A DNA stretch of 37,511 bases from Tessaracoccus sp. OH4464_COT-324. Lineage in GTDB: Bacteria > Actinomycetota > Actinomycetes > Propionibacteriales > Propionibacteriaceae. The translations under genes were made by a program, and so were the position numbers. Shown one piece after another: positions 16,847-23,742 of the stretch. The first letter of the stretch is position 1. Every line of letters begins with the position of its first letter. The DNA is taken from the NCBI RefSeq assembly GCF_003932855.1, contig NZ_RQYZ01000023.1, positions 1 through 37,511 of the forward strand, read 5' to 3'. A model generated the notes under the pieces. The model worked only from the letters and a program-made list of their open reading frames with translations. It ran no database searches and had not been told where the DNA came from.

Positions 16847-17562
16847 GCCCTCAGCCTAGTGGCGCGCTCGGGGTAGTTGGTGATCAGCGCGTCCACGCCG
16901 AGCGCCCGCACTGCGGCCAGGTGCTCGGGCTCGTTCACGGTCCAGACGTTGACCTTGAGACCGGACTCGTGGGCCCGCTCGACGTAGTGCGGCTGCTGCA
17001 GCAGATGGAGCCCCGGATGCAGGGCGCCCGCGCCGAGCTGCGTCGCGTACCGCCACGGCTCGACGATGCCGTCGGCGAACAGCAACGCCACGGCCTCACG
17101 CGGCACCCGCCCAATCAGCTCAAGCAGGGTGTAGTGGTCGAACGACGAGTACAGCACCTGCTCTGCCATCCCCAGCTCCTCGACGAGCAGCCTCGCCTGC
17201 TCCGCGATCCCCGGGTAGCGTTCGATGGAGGTCTTGAACTCGATGTTCACCGTCGCCGGCGTGCCCCGATACAGTTCCAGCACCTCGGCGAGCAGAGGCA
17301 GTTGGGTGCCTTCGAAGCCGGGCATGTTGTTGTGGAAGGAGTGGCGCCTCAGCTGTTCCAGGGTGAGGCCGACGACGGGCCCCGTCCCGGTGGAAGTGCG
17401 GTCGATGGTTTCGTCGTGAATCACCACGAGGTGCCCGTCGGCGGTGCGTTGCACGTCGAACTCGACGCCGTCCGCCCCCAACTGGATGGCTCGCCCGAAA
17501 GCGGGCAAGGTGTTCTCAGGCGCGGTGCCGCTCGCGCCGCGGTGGGCCCAGATTCTCGTCAC
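16843..17562 (-). CDS. Glycerophosphodiester phosphodiesterase family protein
   Basis: 239 residues from GTG at 17562. It hydrolyses glycerophosphodiesters to glycerol 3-phosphate and an alcohol. Visible active-site elements are the N-terminal AHRG (His7), ENT, EFD (Glu34, Asp36) and HDETIDRTS (His49), then NIEFKT and the late VNVWTVNEPE. The frame is open further upstream to 17640, but that part overlaps the tRNA-Arg gene and its terminator, so the GTG just before the conserved VTRIWAHRG is chosen. No clear ribosome-binding site precedes it, and a leaderless transcript is possible. No signal peptide is seen, so the enzyme is cytoplasmic. menB follows with a four-base overlap. Confidence 0.9.
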   Translation of the reverse strand: MTRIWAHRGASGTAPENTLPAFGRAIQLGADGVEFDVQRTADGHLVVIHDETIDRTSTGTGPVVGLTLEQLRRHSFHNNMPGFEGTQLPLLAEVLELYRGTPATVNIEFKTSIERYPGIAEQARLLVEELGMAEQVLYSSFDHYTLLELIGRVPREAVALLFADGIVEPWRYATQLGAGALHPGLHLLQQPHYVERAHESGLKVNVWTVNEPEHLAAVRALGVDALITNYPERATRLRA

Positions 17563-17580
17563 GGACGCTAGTCTTGCAGA

Positions 17581-17610
17581 GAAAACACAAGGCCCCGTTT
17601 CCGGGGCCTT
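17581..17610 (-). terminator. Terminator of tRNA-Arg
   Basis: On the minus strand a perfect stem AAGGCCCCG / CGGGGCCTT (17589-17610) lies four bases past the tRNA end and is followed by TGTGTTTTC. This is a good intrinsic terminator and separates the tRNA from the GDPD-menB operon. Confidence 0.8.
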
Positions 17611-17613
17611 CCG

Positions 17614-17686
17614 CGCGCTCGGGAGGACTCGAACCCCCAACCTTCTGATCCGTAGTCAGATGCTCTATCCATTGAGCCACGAGCGC
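17614..17686 (-). tRNA. tRNA-Arg (anticodon ACG)
   Basis: 73 bases, class I cloverleaf. The acceptor GCGCTCG pairs with CGAGCGC, the D-arm holds GGCTCAATGGATAGAGC, the anticodon stem TCTGA/TCAGA encloses the loop CTACGGA with anticodon ACG, and the T-arm contains GGTTCGAGTCC. The discriminator is G, and no CCA is encoded. Confidence 0.95.
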
Positions 17687-17875
17687 TGGTGCGTTAGAAA
17701 ACTATACCCGGCTTCCCTGGGATCGCCAAATCGCGGTGGAGCCGTGTCCGCCAATCCTGATTGGGTCGGCCCGACCATCCCTGCTGGGTTCGGCGGAGCT
17801 GGGCCCGGGTGGCCCGACCAGTGGTTCGTCCCCGGTAGAGTCTGGCCGAGAGACTGGATGAGGCACAGGGGTATC

Positions 17876-18451
17876 ATGCGATCGTTCGTGGCAATCGACT
17901 TCGAGACGGCAAATGAGCAACGCCGCTCCGCCTGCGCTGTCGGCCTTGTTCGCTTCGATTCCGACGGCGCAGTAGTTGACACCTACTACAGTCTCATCCG
18001 CCCACATCCCGAGGTCGATTACTTCAACCCGGTAAACACCTGGGTGCACGGCTTGACGGAGAGGGACGTGGAGGATGCCCCGGCTTGGGATCAGATCGCC
18101 GGGCGGGTCCACGACTTTGTTGGAGCAGACCCGATTGTGGCGCACAACATGGCATTCGACGGCTACGTGCTGTCCGATCTGGCAAACCTGTACAACACCA
18201 GGCCGATCGACAACCGAAGATTCTGCACTCTGCGGCTGGCCCGCAGCATTCTCGCCACCGAGCTGGAGCGCAAGAAGCTCAGCCACGTCTATGACTACTA
18301 TTTCCCAGGCGAGACGTTTGAGCATCACAATGCCACCGCGGACGCTGAGGCCTGCGGGCGCATATTCGCGCGGATGCAGCGGGATCATTCCTACGAAAAA
18401 CTTGAGGAGATTTGTCCTGCGACGCCCGCTTCACGGGCGACGCGGAGGTAA
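17876..18451 (+). CDS. DEDDh 3'-5' exonuclease (DnaQ/epsilon-like), BRCT tail out of frame
   Basis: 191 residues. The exonuclease motifs are complete: DFET (Asp8, Glu10), HNMAFD (Asp95) and HNATAD (His151, Asp156), giving the DEDDh set. An AGGGG ribosome-binding site stands five bases before the ATG; the frame is open further upstream, but that part overlaps the tRNA and has no similarity. The exonuclease fold ends near residue 175 (SYEKLEEIC) and the frame then stops at 18451. A BRCT domain lies immediately downstream in another frame. Exonuclease-BRCT fusions are well known, so this is probably one gene split by a frameshift. The exonuclease domain could still function alone in repair or RNA/DNA trimming. 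Confidence 0.85.
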   Translation: MRSFVAIDFETANEQRRSACAVGLVRFDSDGAVVDTYYSLIRPHPEVDYFNPVNTWVHGLTERDVEDAPAWDQIAGRVHDFVGADPIVAHNMAFDGYVLSDLANLYNTRPIDNRRFCTLRLARSILATELERKKLSHVYDYYFPGETFEHHNATADAEACGRIFARMQRDHSYEKLEEICPATPASRATRR

Positions 18452-18455
18452 CGCC

Positions 18456-18782
18456 GTCACAGACCATGCGACGGCGGGGCCCATCGCTCGTTATGGCAGC
18501 GGCAAAGAGGCGCTCAAAGGCGAGATCGTCGTCGCCACCGGCACGCTGCTCCACGGCCAACGTGCCGCGGTCCACGAGTTGATCATCGCGACGGGTGGTC
18601 CCCCGGGCAAGTCACTGACGAGGAAGACCACCATGCTGGTGGTAGGCATCCCAAGCTCGGGCACGCGGCTCGAAGGGTCAACCGAGTCGCGAAAGATGCT
18701 CAAGGCAACCCAACTCAGGGAGGCGGGAACGCAGATCGAGGTCGTCACTGAGGATGAGTTCTTTCAACGCCTCGAAAGCTAG
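18456..18782 (+). pseudogene. BRCT domain frameshifted from the exonuclease
   Basis: This frame encodes a full BRCT-like domain: LKGEIVVATGTLLHGQ, then ELIIATGGPPGKSLTRKTTMLVVG, then a C-terminal helix region VVTEDEFFQRLES. It has no ATG or GTG start until the middle of the BRCT fold, so it cannot easily be an independent gene. It is in the +1 frame relative to the exonuclease. An A-run (18396-18400, GAAAAAC) lies at the end of the exonuclease domain and is one possible slip site. Sequencing error, a true disabling indel and programmed frameshifting cannot be told apart here. Confidence 0.65.
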
Positions 18783-18819
18783 GGACTACGCAAGAAGGCA
18801 CCCCACAGTTGCGGCTCAC

Positions 18820-18839
18820 CGGGCCGGACGAAAGGCCCG
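18820..18839. terminator. Hairpin between convergent genes, possible terminator
   Basis: CGGGCC and GGCCCG form a six-base-pair stem with an eight-base loop between the convergent BRCT and lipase genes. There is no T-tract on either side, so terminator function is uncertain. Confidence 0.3.
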
Positions 18840-18897
18840 CCGCGCATTGGCCGGCGCGTCCAGCGCAGAGGGCAGCTACCGGAAACCGGTTTTAGCG

Positions 18898-20838
18898 TCA
18901 GTCCTCGTATTTTGTCCCGTAGCGCTCTTTATAGGCTTTATTGAGGTAATCGATCATGTGACCGTTAACCCCATTTTCTGCCGCACGCTTCACCTTATCC
19001 AAAGATTCCTTGTCGAAGTGATCGACCCTGAGACCAAGAAGCCCCTTGTCTTCCGGGGAGAGCGCGGGAAGGTTGAATTTGGTACCCGGAGCATCTGAGG
19101 CAAGGGTTACTGCTTGCACTTGCGTGAGGATGTCATTGGTGGTTCGGTAGGCGCGGATGAGCCCTCCGTTGGCCGCGCGGTCCACCTCGGCAATCGTGGT
19201 GCCGTTCGCAGCGGCGATGTACCTCTTCGTCGCCTCGCTGACGCCCGCGGCGTTCGCAGTGACCGCTGGGCTGTCGGTCAACAAGGCGGAGACTGCCGCG
19301 AGGCGCCCGCCAAGGGAGTGCCCGCCGAAGACGACCTTCCTGGCGTTGCCGGATTGCTCGATCGCCCCGGCAATCCCGATGGCTTGCACAGTCTGAAGGC
19401 CTGCGACCCTCGAACCGGGAATGTTTTCGAGAGCGAAATCTTGTATCAGCTTTCCATCCGACCCCTTGAAGATCACATAGTAGCGATCCCCGTTAGCGTA
19501 GACTTTCGTCCTCAGCCCGGTAGCCGGATCCGTTAGCATATGTTTTGACAGCCCAAGCTCTCTGAGCTGGGCGTCCGTGGCGACGCTGAAACCTGCAGGA
19601 AGTTCCTTATTATCCTGCTTTTCTTCGGCGAGGTGTTGCATGAGTCGGAGGAAGTCTTCGTCACCTTTCTGGGCGACCGTTCCGGTCGTGAGCGCTGCGA
19701 AACTTGTTCCCCCTGCTGCGGACCCCCCCGAGCCGAGTGCCGCGGCGGCGGACGAGAACTGGTTCCCGATCTCTCGCACCTGGTCCACAATGGGGCCGGC
19801 CTCGCTCAGCAGGGCCTGCGTGTGCGTGGTGACTACACTCATCGCCCCGGAGATTATCGCTGCCGCCACGGCGAGGAACGCCTCCAGCGCTCCGGGAACT
19901 TCCATGAGGATCATCGCCGCATAGGCTTGGAAGGCGCCCAGGATCTCCCCCGCAGCTCTCATTTCCTCCTCAAGCGCTGCCCTGCGCTTGCTCGCCGCTA
20001 TCGAGCCCAGCTTCCCCGCCGAGTCGCCGAGAGCTTTAGCGGCTTCCGCCGCCCGAGTCAGGCAGCCTCCTGCGGCACGAGCGCTGGCCGAGAAGGCGTC
20101 GAACGCGTCGCCGAACCAGTTTGGCAGTTTCCCGGGCAAGGACTCTATCTCGACCGCTCCCCCTCTCATCGCGCTGGCCACTCGCGCTGCGCTGGAAACG
20201 AAACCGGAGATGCTGCCCGGATCCCCTCGAAACCTCTCCACCAACTGGCTCAACCTGGCGAACATCGACTTCACCGGGCCACCCGCCGGCTCAGGGATAC
20301 CCGAGAGAACGCTCATCGCGGTGGACTCTCTGGCCAAGTCGGAAAGGTCTGAGGGAGGGCCGGCCGCGGCGCCTCCGCCGCCGAAAGAGCCAGTCGCGCT
20401 CGCCCAGGCCCCCTGCGAGAGGAGAGGAGCCCTTTTAGAGGCTCCAGAAGCGGCCAGATTCATACCGACTCTGCTGGTGTTTTCCCCGGAGAAAGAATTG
20501 AATGTAGACGCCGCCGGGCCGCCCCAGTAACCGGAAAAAACCTTCTCCACGCTGGCGGCCCTGTCCTCCGCGCACCTGTAGTCGTCCGCTGTCGCCAGCA
20601 AGCCACCCCCCATCCCCGTGACGCCGGCACCCACGGCGTCGAGGAAGTCACCCACATTGGCGGACGCGGACGTGTAGGCCCCCGAGGTCAACGACTGCAG
20701 AATCTTGGAGAAGGCAGACCCACTGGGAGGCGTGGGTTGGCTCGTTCCTTTCAGGCGGGATCCCGCCCCGTTCGCCGCCCACGAAGCCCTGTAGATCTCG
20801 TCCGGGCTGAAACCGACGCAACTCACTGAATCACGCAT
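18898..20838 (-). CDS. WXG-type secreted effector with C-terminal class 3-like lipase domain (second copy)
   Basis: 646 residues without a signal peptide. The first 250 residues or so are helical, with GYWGGPAASTFNSF near 100 and, after a linker, PGKLPNWFGDAFDAFSASA, both of which resemble WXG turns of ESX cargo. After a long helical middle the C-terminal 220 residues form an alpha/beta-hydrolase: YYVIFKGSDG, FALENIPGS, VVFGGHSLGGRLAAVSA with nucleophile Ser508, RAYRTTNDILT with Asp569 and NGHMIDYLNKAY with His627 as likely triad. It is a paralogue of the upstream gene. The start is unsure: the AAGGG before ATG 20838 abuts it, and GTG at 20826 fits the paralogue better. It probably cleaves lipid esters after type VII secretion. 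Target and immunity protein are unknown. Confidence 0.8.
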   Translation of the reverse strand: MRDSVSCVGFSPDEIYRASWAANGAGSRLKGTSQPTPPSGSAFSKILQSLTSGAYTSASANVGDFLDAVGAGVTGMGGGLLATADDYRCAEDRAASVEKVFSGYWGGPAASTFNSFSGENTSRVGMNLAASGASKRAPLLSQGAWASATGSFGGGGAAAGPPSDLSDLARESTAMSVLSGIPEPAGGPVKSMFARLSQLVERFRGDPGSISGFVSSAARVASAMRGGAVEIESLPGKLPNWFGDAFDAFSASARAAGGCLTRAAEAAKALGDSAGKLGSIAASKRRAALEEEMRAAGEILGAFQAYAAMILMEVPGALEAFLAVAAAIISGAMSVVTTHTQALLSEAGPIVDQVREIGNQFSSAAAALGSGGSAAGGTSFAALTTGTVAQKGDEDFLRLMQHLAEEKQDNKELPAGFSVATDAQLRELGLSKHMLTDPATGLRTKVYANGDRYYVIFKGSDGKLIQDFALENIPGSRVAGLQTVQAIGIAGAIEQSGNARKVVFGGHSLGGRLAAVSALLTDSPAVTANAAGVSEATKRYIAAANGTTIAEVDRAANGGLIRAYRTTNDILTQVQAVTLASDAPGTKFNLPALSPEDKGLLGLRVDHFDKESLDKVKRAAENGVNGHMIDYLNKAYKERYGTKYED

Positions 20839-21168
20839 CCCTTCGCGTGGCTAGGATCTCATCTGCTTTTGTCGGCGGCCTTCGACGCAACTCGCTCAGC
20901 GCCGCCGACGCCTTCCCGAACACCCGCTGGGTGCTCGTCCGGGTGTCATGCTAGCCCGGCAGGGGGTCATTCCACCCCGAGATACGAACAGAATCACAGA
21001 TCCGCAGGACGAGGTCCGCGCCCTGCACCAAGCAGCCGAAGGCTGGGCCGCAAGACGCATCGATTGCGACAGCCGACGTCGCAGTTTCCCCTTCACGAAC
21101 ACGACGTGGGCACCGCACACTGCGCGCGGCACCCACGTCAGGCGGGCTGATAGCACCCTCGAAGGAGC
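20839..21168. other. 330-base gap between the two lipase genes
   Basis: Several short open frames cross this stretch (for example 20951-21136 on the minus strand, 61 codons), but none has a good ribosome-binding site, recognisable domain or similarity to the neighbours. It is unusually long for the space between two same-strand genes in this window. It may hold a promoter for the second lipase gene or the remains of a lost gene. Nothing definite is seen. Confidence 0.5.
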
Positions 21169-23019
21169 CTACGGCTTGTTCCTCCGGTACGCCTCGTTCA
21201 GATAGCCGATGCCATGCCCCTCGATGCTCGTGAACGAGCCATCTGACGTGTGAGCCGGGATGTCGAAGTTGACGCCAGGGGCAGTGCTGAGGCCCATGGA
21301 CTCCTGTGCGTACGTCAGGGTGTCGTTGCTGGTGCGGTAGGCCCGGATCAGGCCATTGTTCGCGGCCTCATTCAGCGCCTCTACCGACGTGTTGTTGTAC
21401 GCCGCAACCCTGTGCTTGGTGTCGAGGCTCACCCCGGCTGCGTTCGCGGTGACCGCCGGGCTCCCGGTCTCGAAAGCCGCAACCGCCGCCAGCCGGCCGC
21501 CGAGCGAATGCCCACCAAAGACGACGTCGCCCGCGTTGCCGGAATCTTCGATCTTCCTAGCGATATCCATGACCTGATACGTCTGCGGGCCCGTTCCGAT
21601 GGCGCCGGGGATGTTCTCATTCAAGAAGTCGTGGGTATAACCATCGTTCGTTCCTTCGAAGATGACGTAGTACTTTCCGTCCTTGATGTAGACGTTCGAA
21701 TTCAGCCCACTTTTCTGGTCCCTGAGCATGTCCCGGGTCAGCCCGAGTTCTGCCAGCTGCTTGTCGGTGGCCTCCGTGAAGCCCTCTGGCAGTTCTGTTC
21801 CCATGGCGAGGCTCTCCATGAGATTCAGGATAAGCTCGTCTTCCGGGTGCGCGTGGACGCCTTTGAGACTATCGGCGAAGCTCCCGTCGCTCTCGGTCGG
21901 AGAAATTGCGCCGGCGAGCGCGGCAGTGGCCCCCGAGAACTGCTGCGTGAGTTCCTGGGCTTGCTTGACGATGCCAGTGCCTTTGCTGATGAGCTTCTGC
22001 TCCTCCTCCAGCAATTCGGCCATCTTCTTACCCACAGCCACGACTGTTTCCACAGCAAACTTAACGCGGCCGCTCTCGTAGTCCTTCAGGATCTCTGGCA
22101 AGCACTTGATGAAGATCTTGCCCAACTCGTATACCGCCTCAACCCCCTTCTGGATGACCGCTTTCCGGGAGTCGCTGGCGGCAGAGCCAAGCTTCACCGC
22201 GAGAGCACCCAACTCCCTTGCGGCGGTATCCGCCTTCTGCATGCAGGACGCCTCGGCTTCCACATAGGCGGAGAAGTTGTCGAAAGCTTCCCCGAACCAG
22301 TCCGGAGTCTTTCCGGGCAGGCCTTTGATCGTCTCCGCATGTTGGCCAAGGCTTTCGCCCAGCGACGTAGTGGTCGATTCGAAATGACTGATGGAACCAG
22401 GGATCCCCAGGAACCTCTCGATGCTACGGAACAGCGGAGTGCACAAAACCTCCGCGATATCAAGTACCAGGCTCACAACCGCGGGCAGCAAGCCCTCCCC
22501 GGTAGACTCCGCATCCAGCCAGGACATGTCGTCCCCGGCGCTACAGGATCCGACGGTGAACGAGCCCCCCGCTTCCGACCAAGCTGCCTTGGGCAGCGGA
22601 GACTCGTTTTGATTCGAGGCTTTTAGCGCGACGAGATCCCAACCGCGGGTCCCGACTCGTCCAGTTTTCGCCGAATCGTGGGGTTTCACCGGCCCAAGAA
22701 TGGACGTTGTCGACCCGAAAGTACTCGCAGATTCACCCGAGCCTTCCGCCGCCCACTCCTCGCGCTTGTAGTAGGAGTCAGCCGTCACTATCAGCGACTG
22801 CCCCATGCGCTCGACGCCCTCGCCGGCCGCGTCGATAAATCTGCCCACCGACCTGGTCGCGCCAAGGAAACCACCCACGTAACCCGACAGCACCGCCGAG
22901 AATGCGCTAACGCTGGGCGCGACAGGCTTCTGCAAGCCCTTGATAGCGGCGCCCTGACTGAGAACTTCCTTGGCCGCGTCACAGATCTGGGTTGGGCTGA
23001 AACCCGAACCATCTCCCAT
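21169..23019 (-). CDS. WXG-type secreted effector with C-terminal class 3-like lipase domain (first copy)
   Basis: 616 residues. The leader resembles the second copy (GFSPTQICDAAKEVLSQG versus GFSPDEIYRASW). A WXG-like PGKTPDWFGEAFDNFSAYV lies in the middle, followed by long helices. The lipase domain has YYVIFEGTNDG, FLNENIPGA, VVFGGHSLGGRLAAVAA with Ser505, RAYRTSNDTLT with Asp566 and IEGHGIGYLNEAY with His602. Ser, Asp and His fall at equivalent positions in both copies. AGAAGGAGG directly before the ATG fixes the start. The YbaB-like gene ends 15 bases upstream, so they are one transcript. Lipase-type type VII effectors such as TslA of Staphylococcus aureus are known, though with another domain order. 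Lipolytic activity is well supported; secretion is inferred from the leader. Confidence 0.82.
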   Translation of the reverse strand: MGDGSGFSPTQICDAAKEVLSQGAAIKGLQKPVAPSVSAFSAVLSGYVGGFLGATRSVGRFIDAAGEGVERMGQSLIVTADSYYKREEWAAEGSGESASTFGSTTSILGPVKPHDSAKTGRVGTRGWDLVALKASNQNESPLPKAAWSEAGGSFTVGSCSAGDDMSWLDAESTGEGLLPAVVSLVLDIAEVLCTPLFRSIERFLGIPGSISHFESTTTSLGESLGQHAETIKGLPGKTPDWFGEAFDNFSAYVEAEASCMQKADTAARELGALAVKLGSAASDSRKAVIQKGVEAVYELGKIFIKCLPEILKDYESGRVKFAVETVVAVGKKMAELLEEEQKLISKGTGIVKQAQELTQQFSGATAALAGAISPTESDGSFADSLKGVHAHPEDELILNLMESLAMGTELPEGFTEATDKQLAELGLTRDMLRDQKSGLNSNVYIKDGKYYVIFEGTNDGYTHDFLNENIPGAIGTGPQTYQVMDIARKIEDSGNAGDVVFGGHSLGGRLAAVAAFETGSPAVTANAAGVSLDTKHRVAAYNNTSVEALNEAANNGLIRAYRTSNDTLTYAQESMGLSTAPGVNFDIPAHTSDGSFTSIEGHGIGYLNEAYRRNKP

Positions 23020-23034
23020 AGCTATACCTCCTTC

Positions 23035-23655
23035 TTAGCTAGCCAGGATTTCGTTGGTTTGTTGTTGCAAGTCGGCTTTCGCCTCTGCCAGCGCCCGCTG
23101 CAGTGCGGCGCTGATTTCCGCAGTCGGCTGGTCTTCCAACCAGCCACTTACCCACAGCTCGGCCAAGCGGCGCTGCGAATCAAGCACCACCCGCACCAAC
23201 TGCTCCTCGTCACTGCCCACACCTTCAAGCTGGGCGATCCTCTCCAGCTGGCCCTCCGTCGGCGGCTTAAGTTGGGCGAACTTGGCCCGAACATGAGCAT
23301 CCATCTCCTGTGGCGTGGCGTCCGGGGAAAGGCCTTCCCACAACTCGGCAGACGAGTCCGGGGGCGCGGGAAGATAGAGGAACTCTTCGACGGTCGCCCC
23401 ATCGTCTTTGTCCTCTCCGCTGGCTGCGGCACGGTAGGCAGCCAGGAATGTATCCGTCCACTGCGGGCCGGGCACCGTCGGCTCCGGCGCGCTCAGCGAC
23501 AGCAGCTCGCCGAAGCCATCAACCTCCACCTGGAGCCCGCCGAGCCTCGCCCGCCGCGCCCTCGGAGCGGCAGCCAGCGCCTCGAACAGCCTCGATCGCG
23601 CATCCTCCAGCAACCGCGCAACCGCCGGATCAAGTAGTTCAGGTTTCTTCCCCAT
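23035..23655 (-). CDS. YbaB/EbfC-like protein preceding the lipase effectors (EspL-like?)
   Basis: 206 residues from ATG 23655; a GTG four codons upstream (23667) is an alternative, and neither has a clear ribosome-binding site. Near residue 35, GGLQVEVDGFGELLSLS is followed by a helix TDTFLAAYRAAAS, the same arrangement as in the YbaB-like gene before the other toxin locus (GRVGVSFDGSRVLSVIL, then VVEAFYRSLDS). The C-terminal half is helical and acidic and ends EAKADLQQQTNEILAS. The gene lies 15 bases before the first lipase effector and 75 bases after jetC. By analogy with EspL of ESX-1 it could be a chaperone or partner of the effectors. YbaB membership is by pattern and should be treated as tentative. 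Confidence 0.55.
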   Translation of the reverse strand: MGKKPELLDPAVARLLEDARSRLFEALAAAPRARRARLGGLQVEVDGFGELLSLSAPEPTVPGPQWTDTFLAAYRAAASGEDKDDGATVEEFLYLPAPPDSSAELWEGLSPDATPQEMDAHVRAKFAQLKPPTEGQLERIAQLEGVGSDEEQLVRVVLDSQRRLAELWVSGWLEDQPTAEISAALQRALAEAKADLQQQTNEILAS

Positions 23656-23742
23656 GGCGAGCCACACTAACAGGCAAAAGGATCAACTCCCCTTGTTGGC
23701 AGCACATGACACGCGCAGAAACTCAAAAAATCGATCCGCCGT

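Noticed and set aside
20951-21136. 61-codon minus-strand frame between the lipase genes as an immunity gene
   Set aside because: No ribosome-binding site, signal peptide or recognisable pattern; could be chance in GC-rich DNA.
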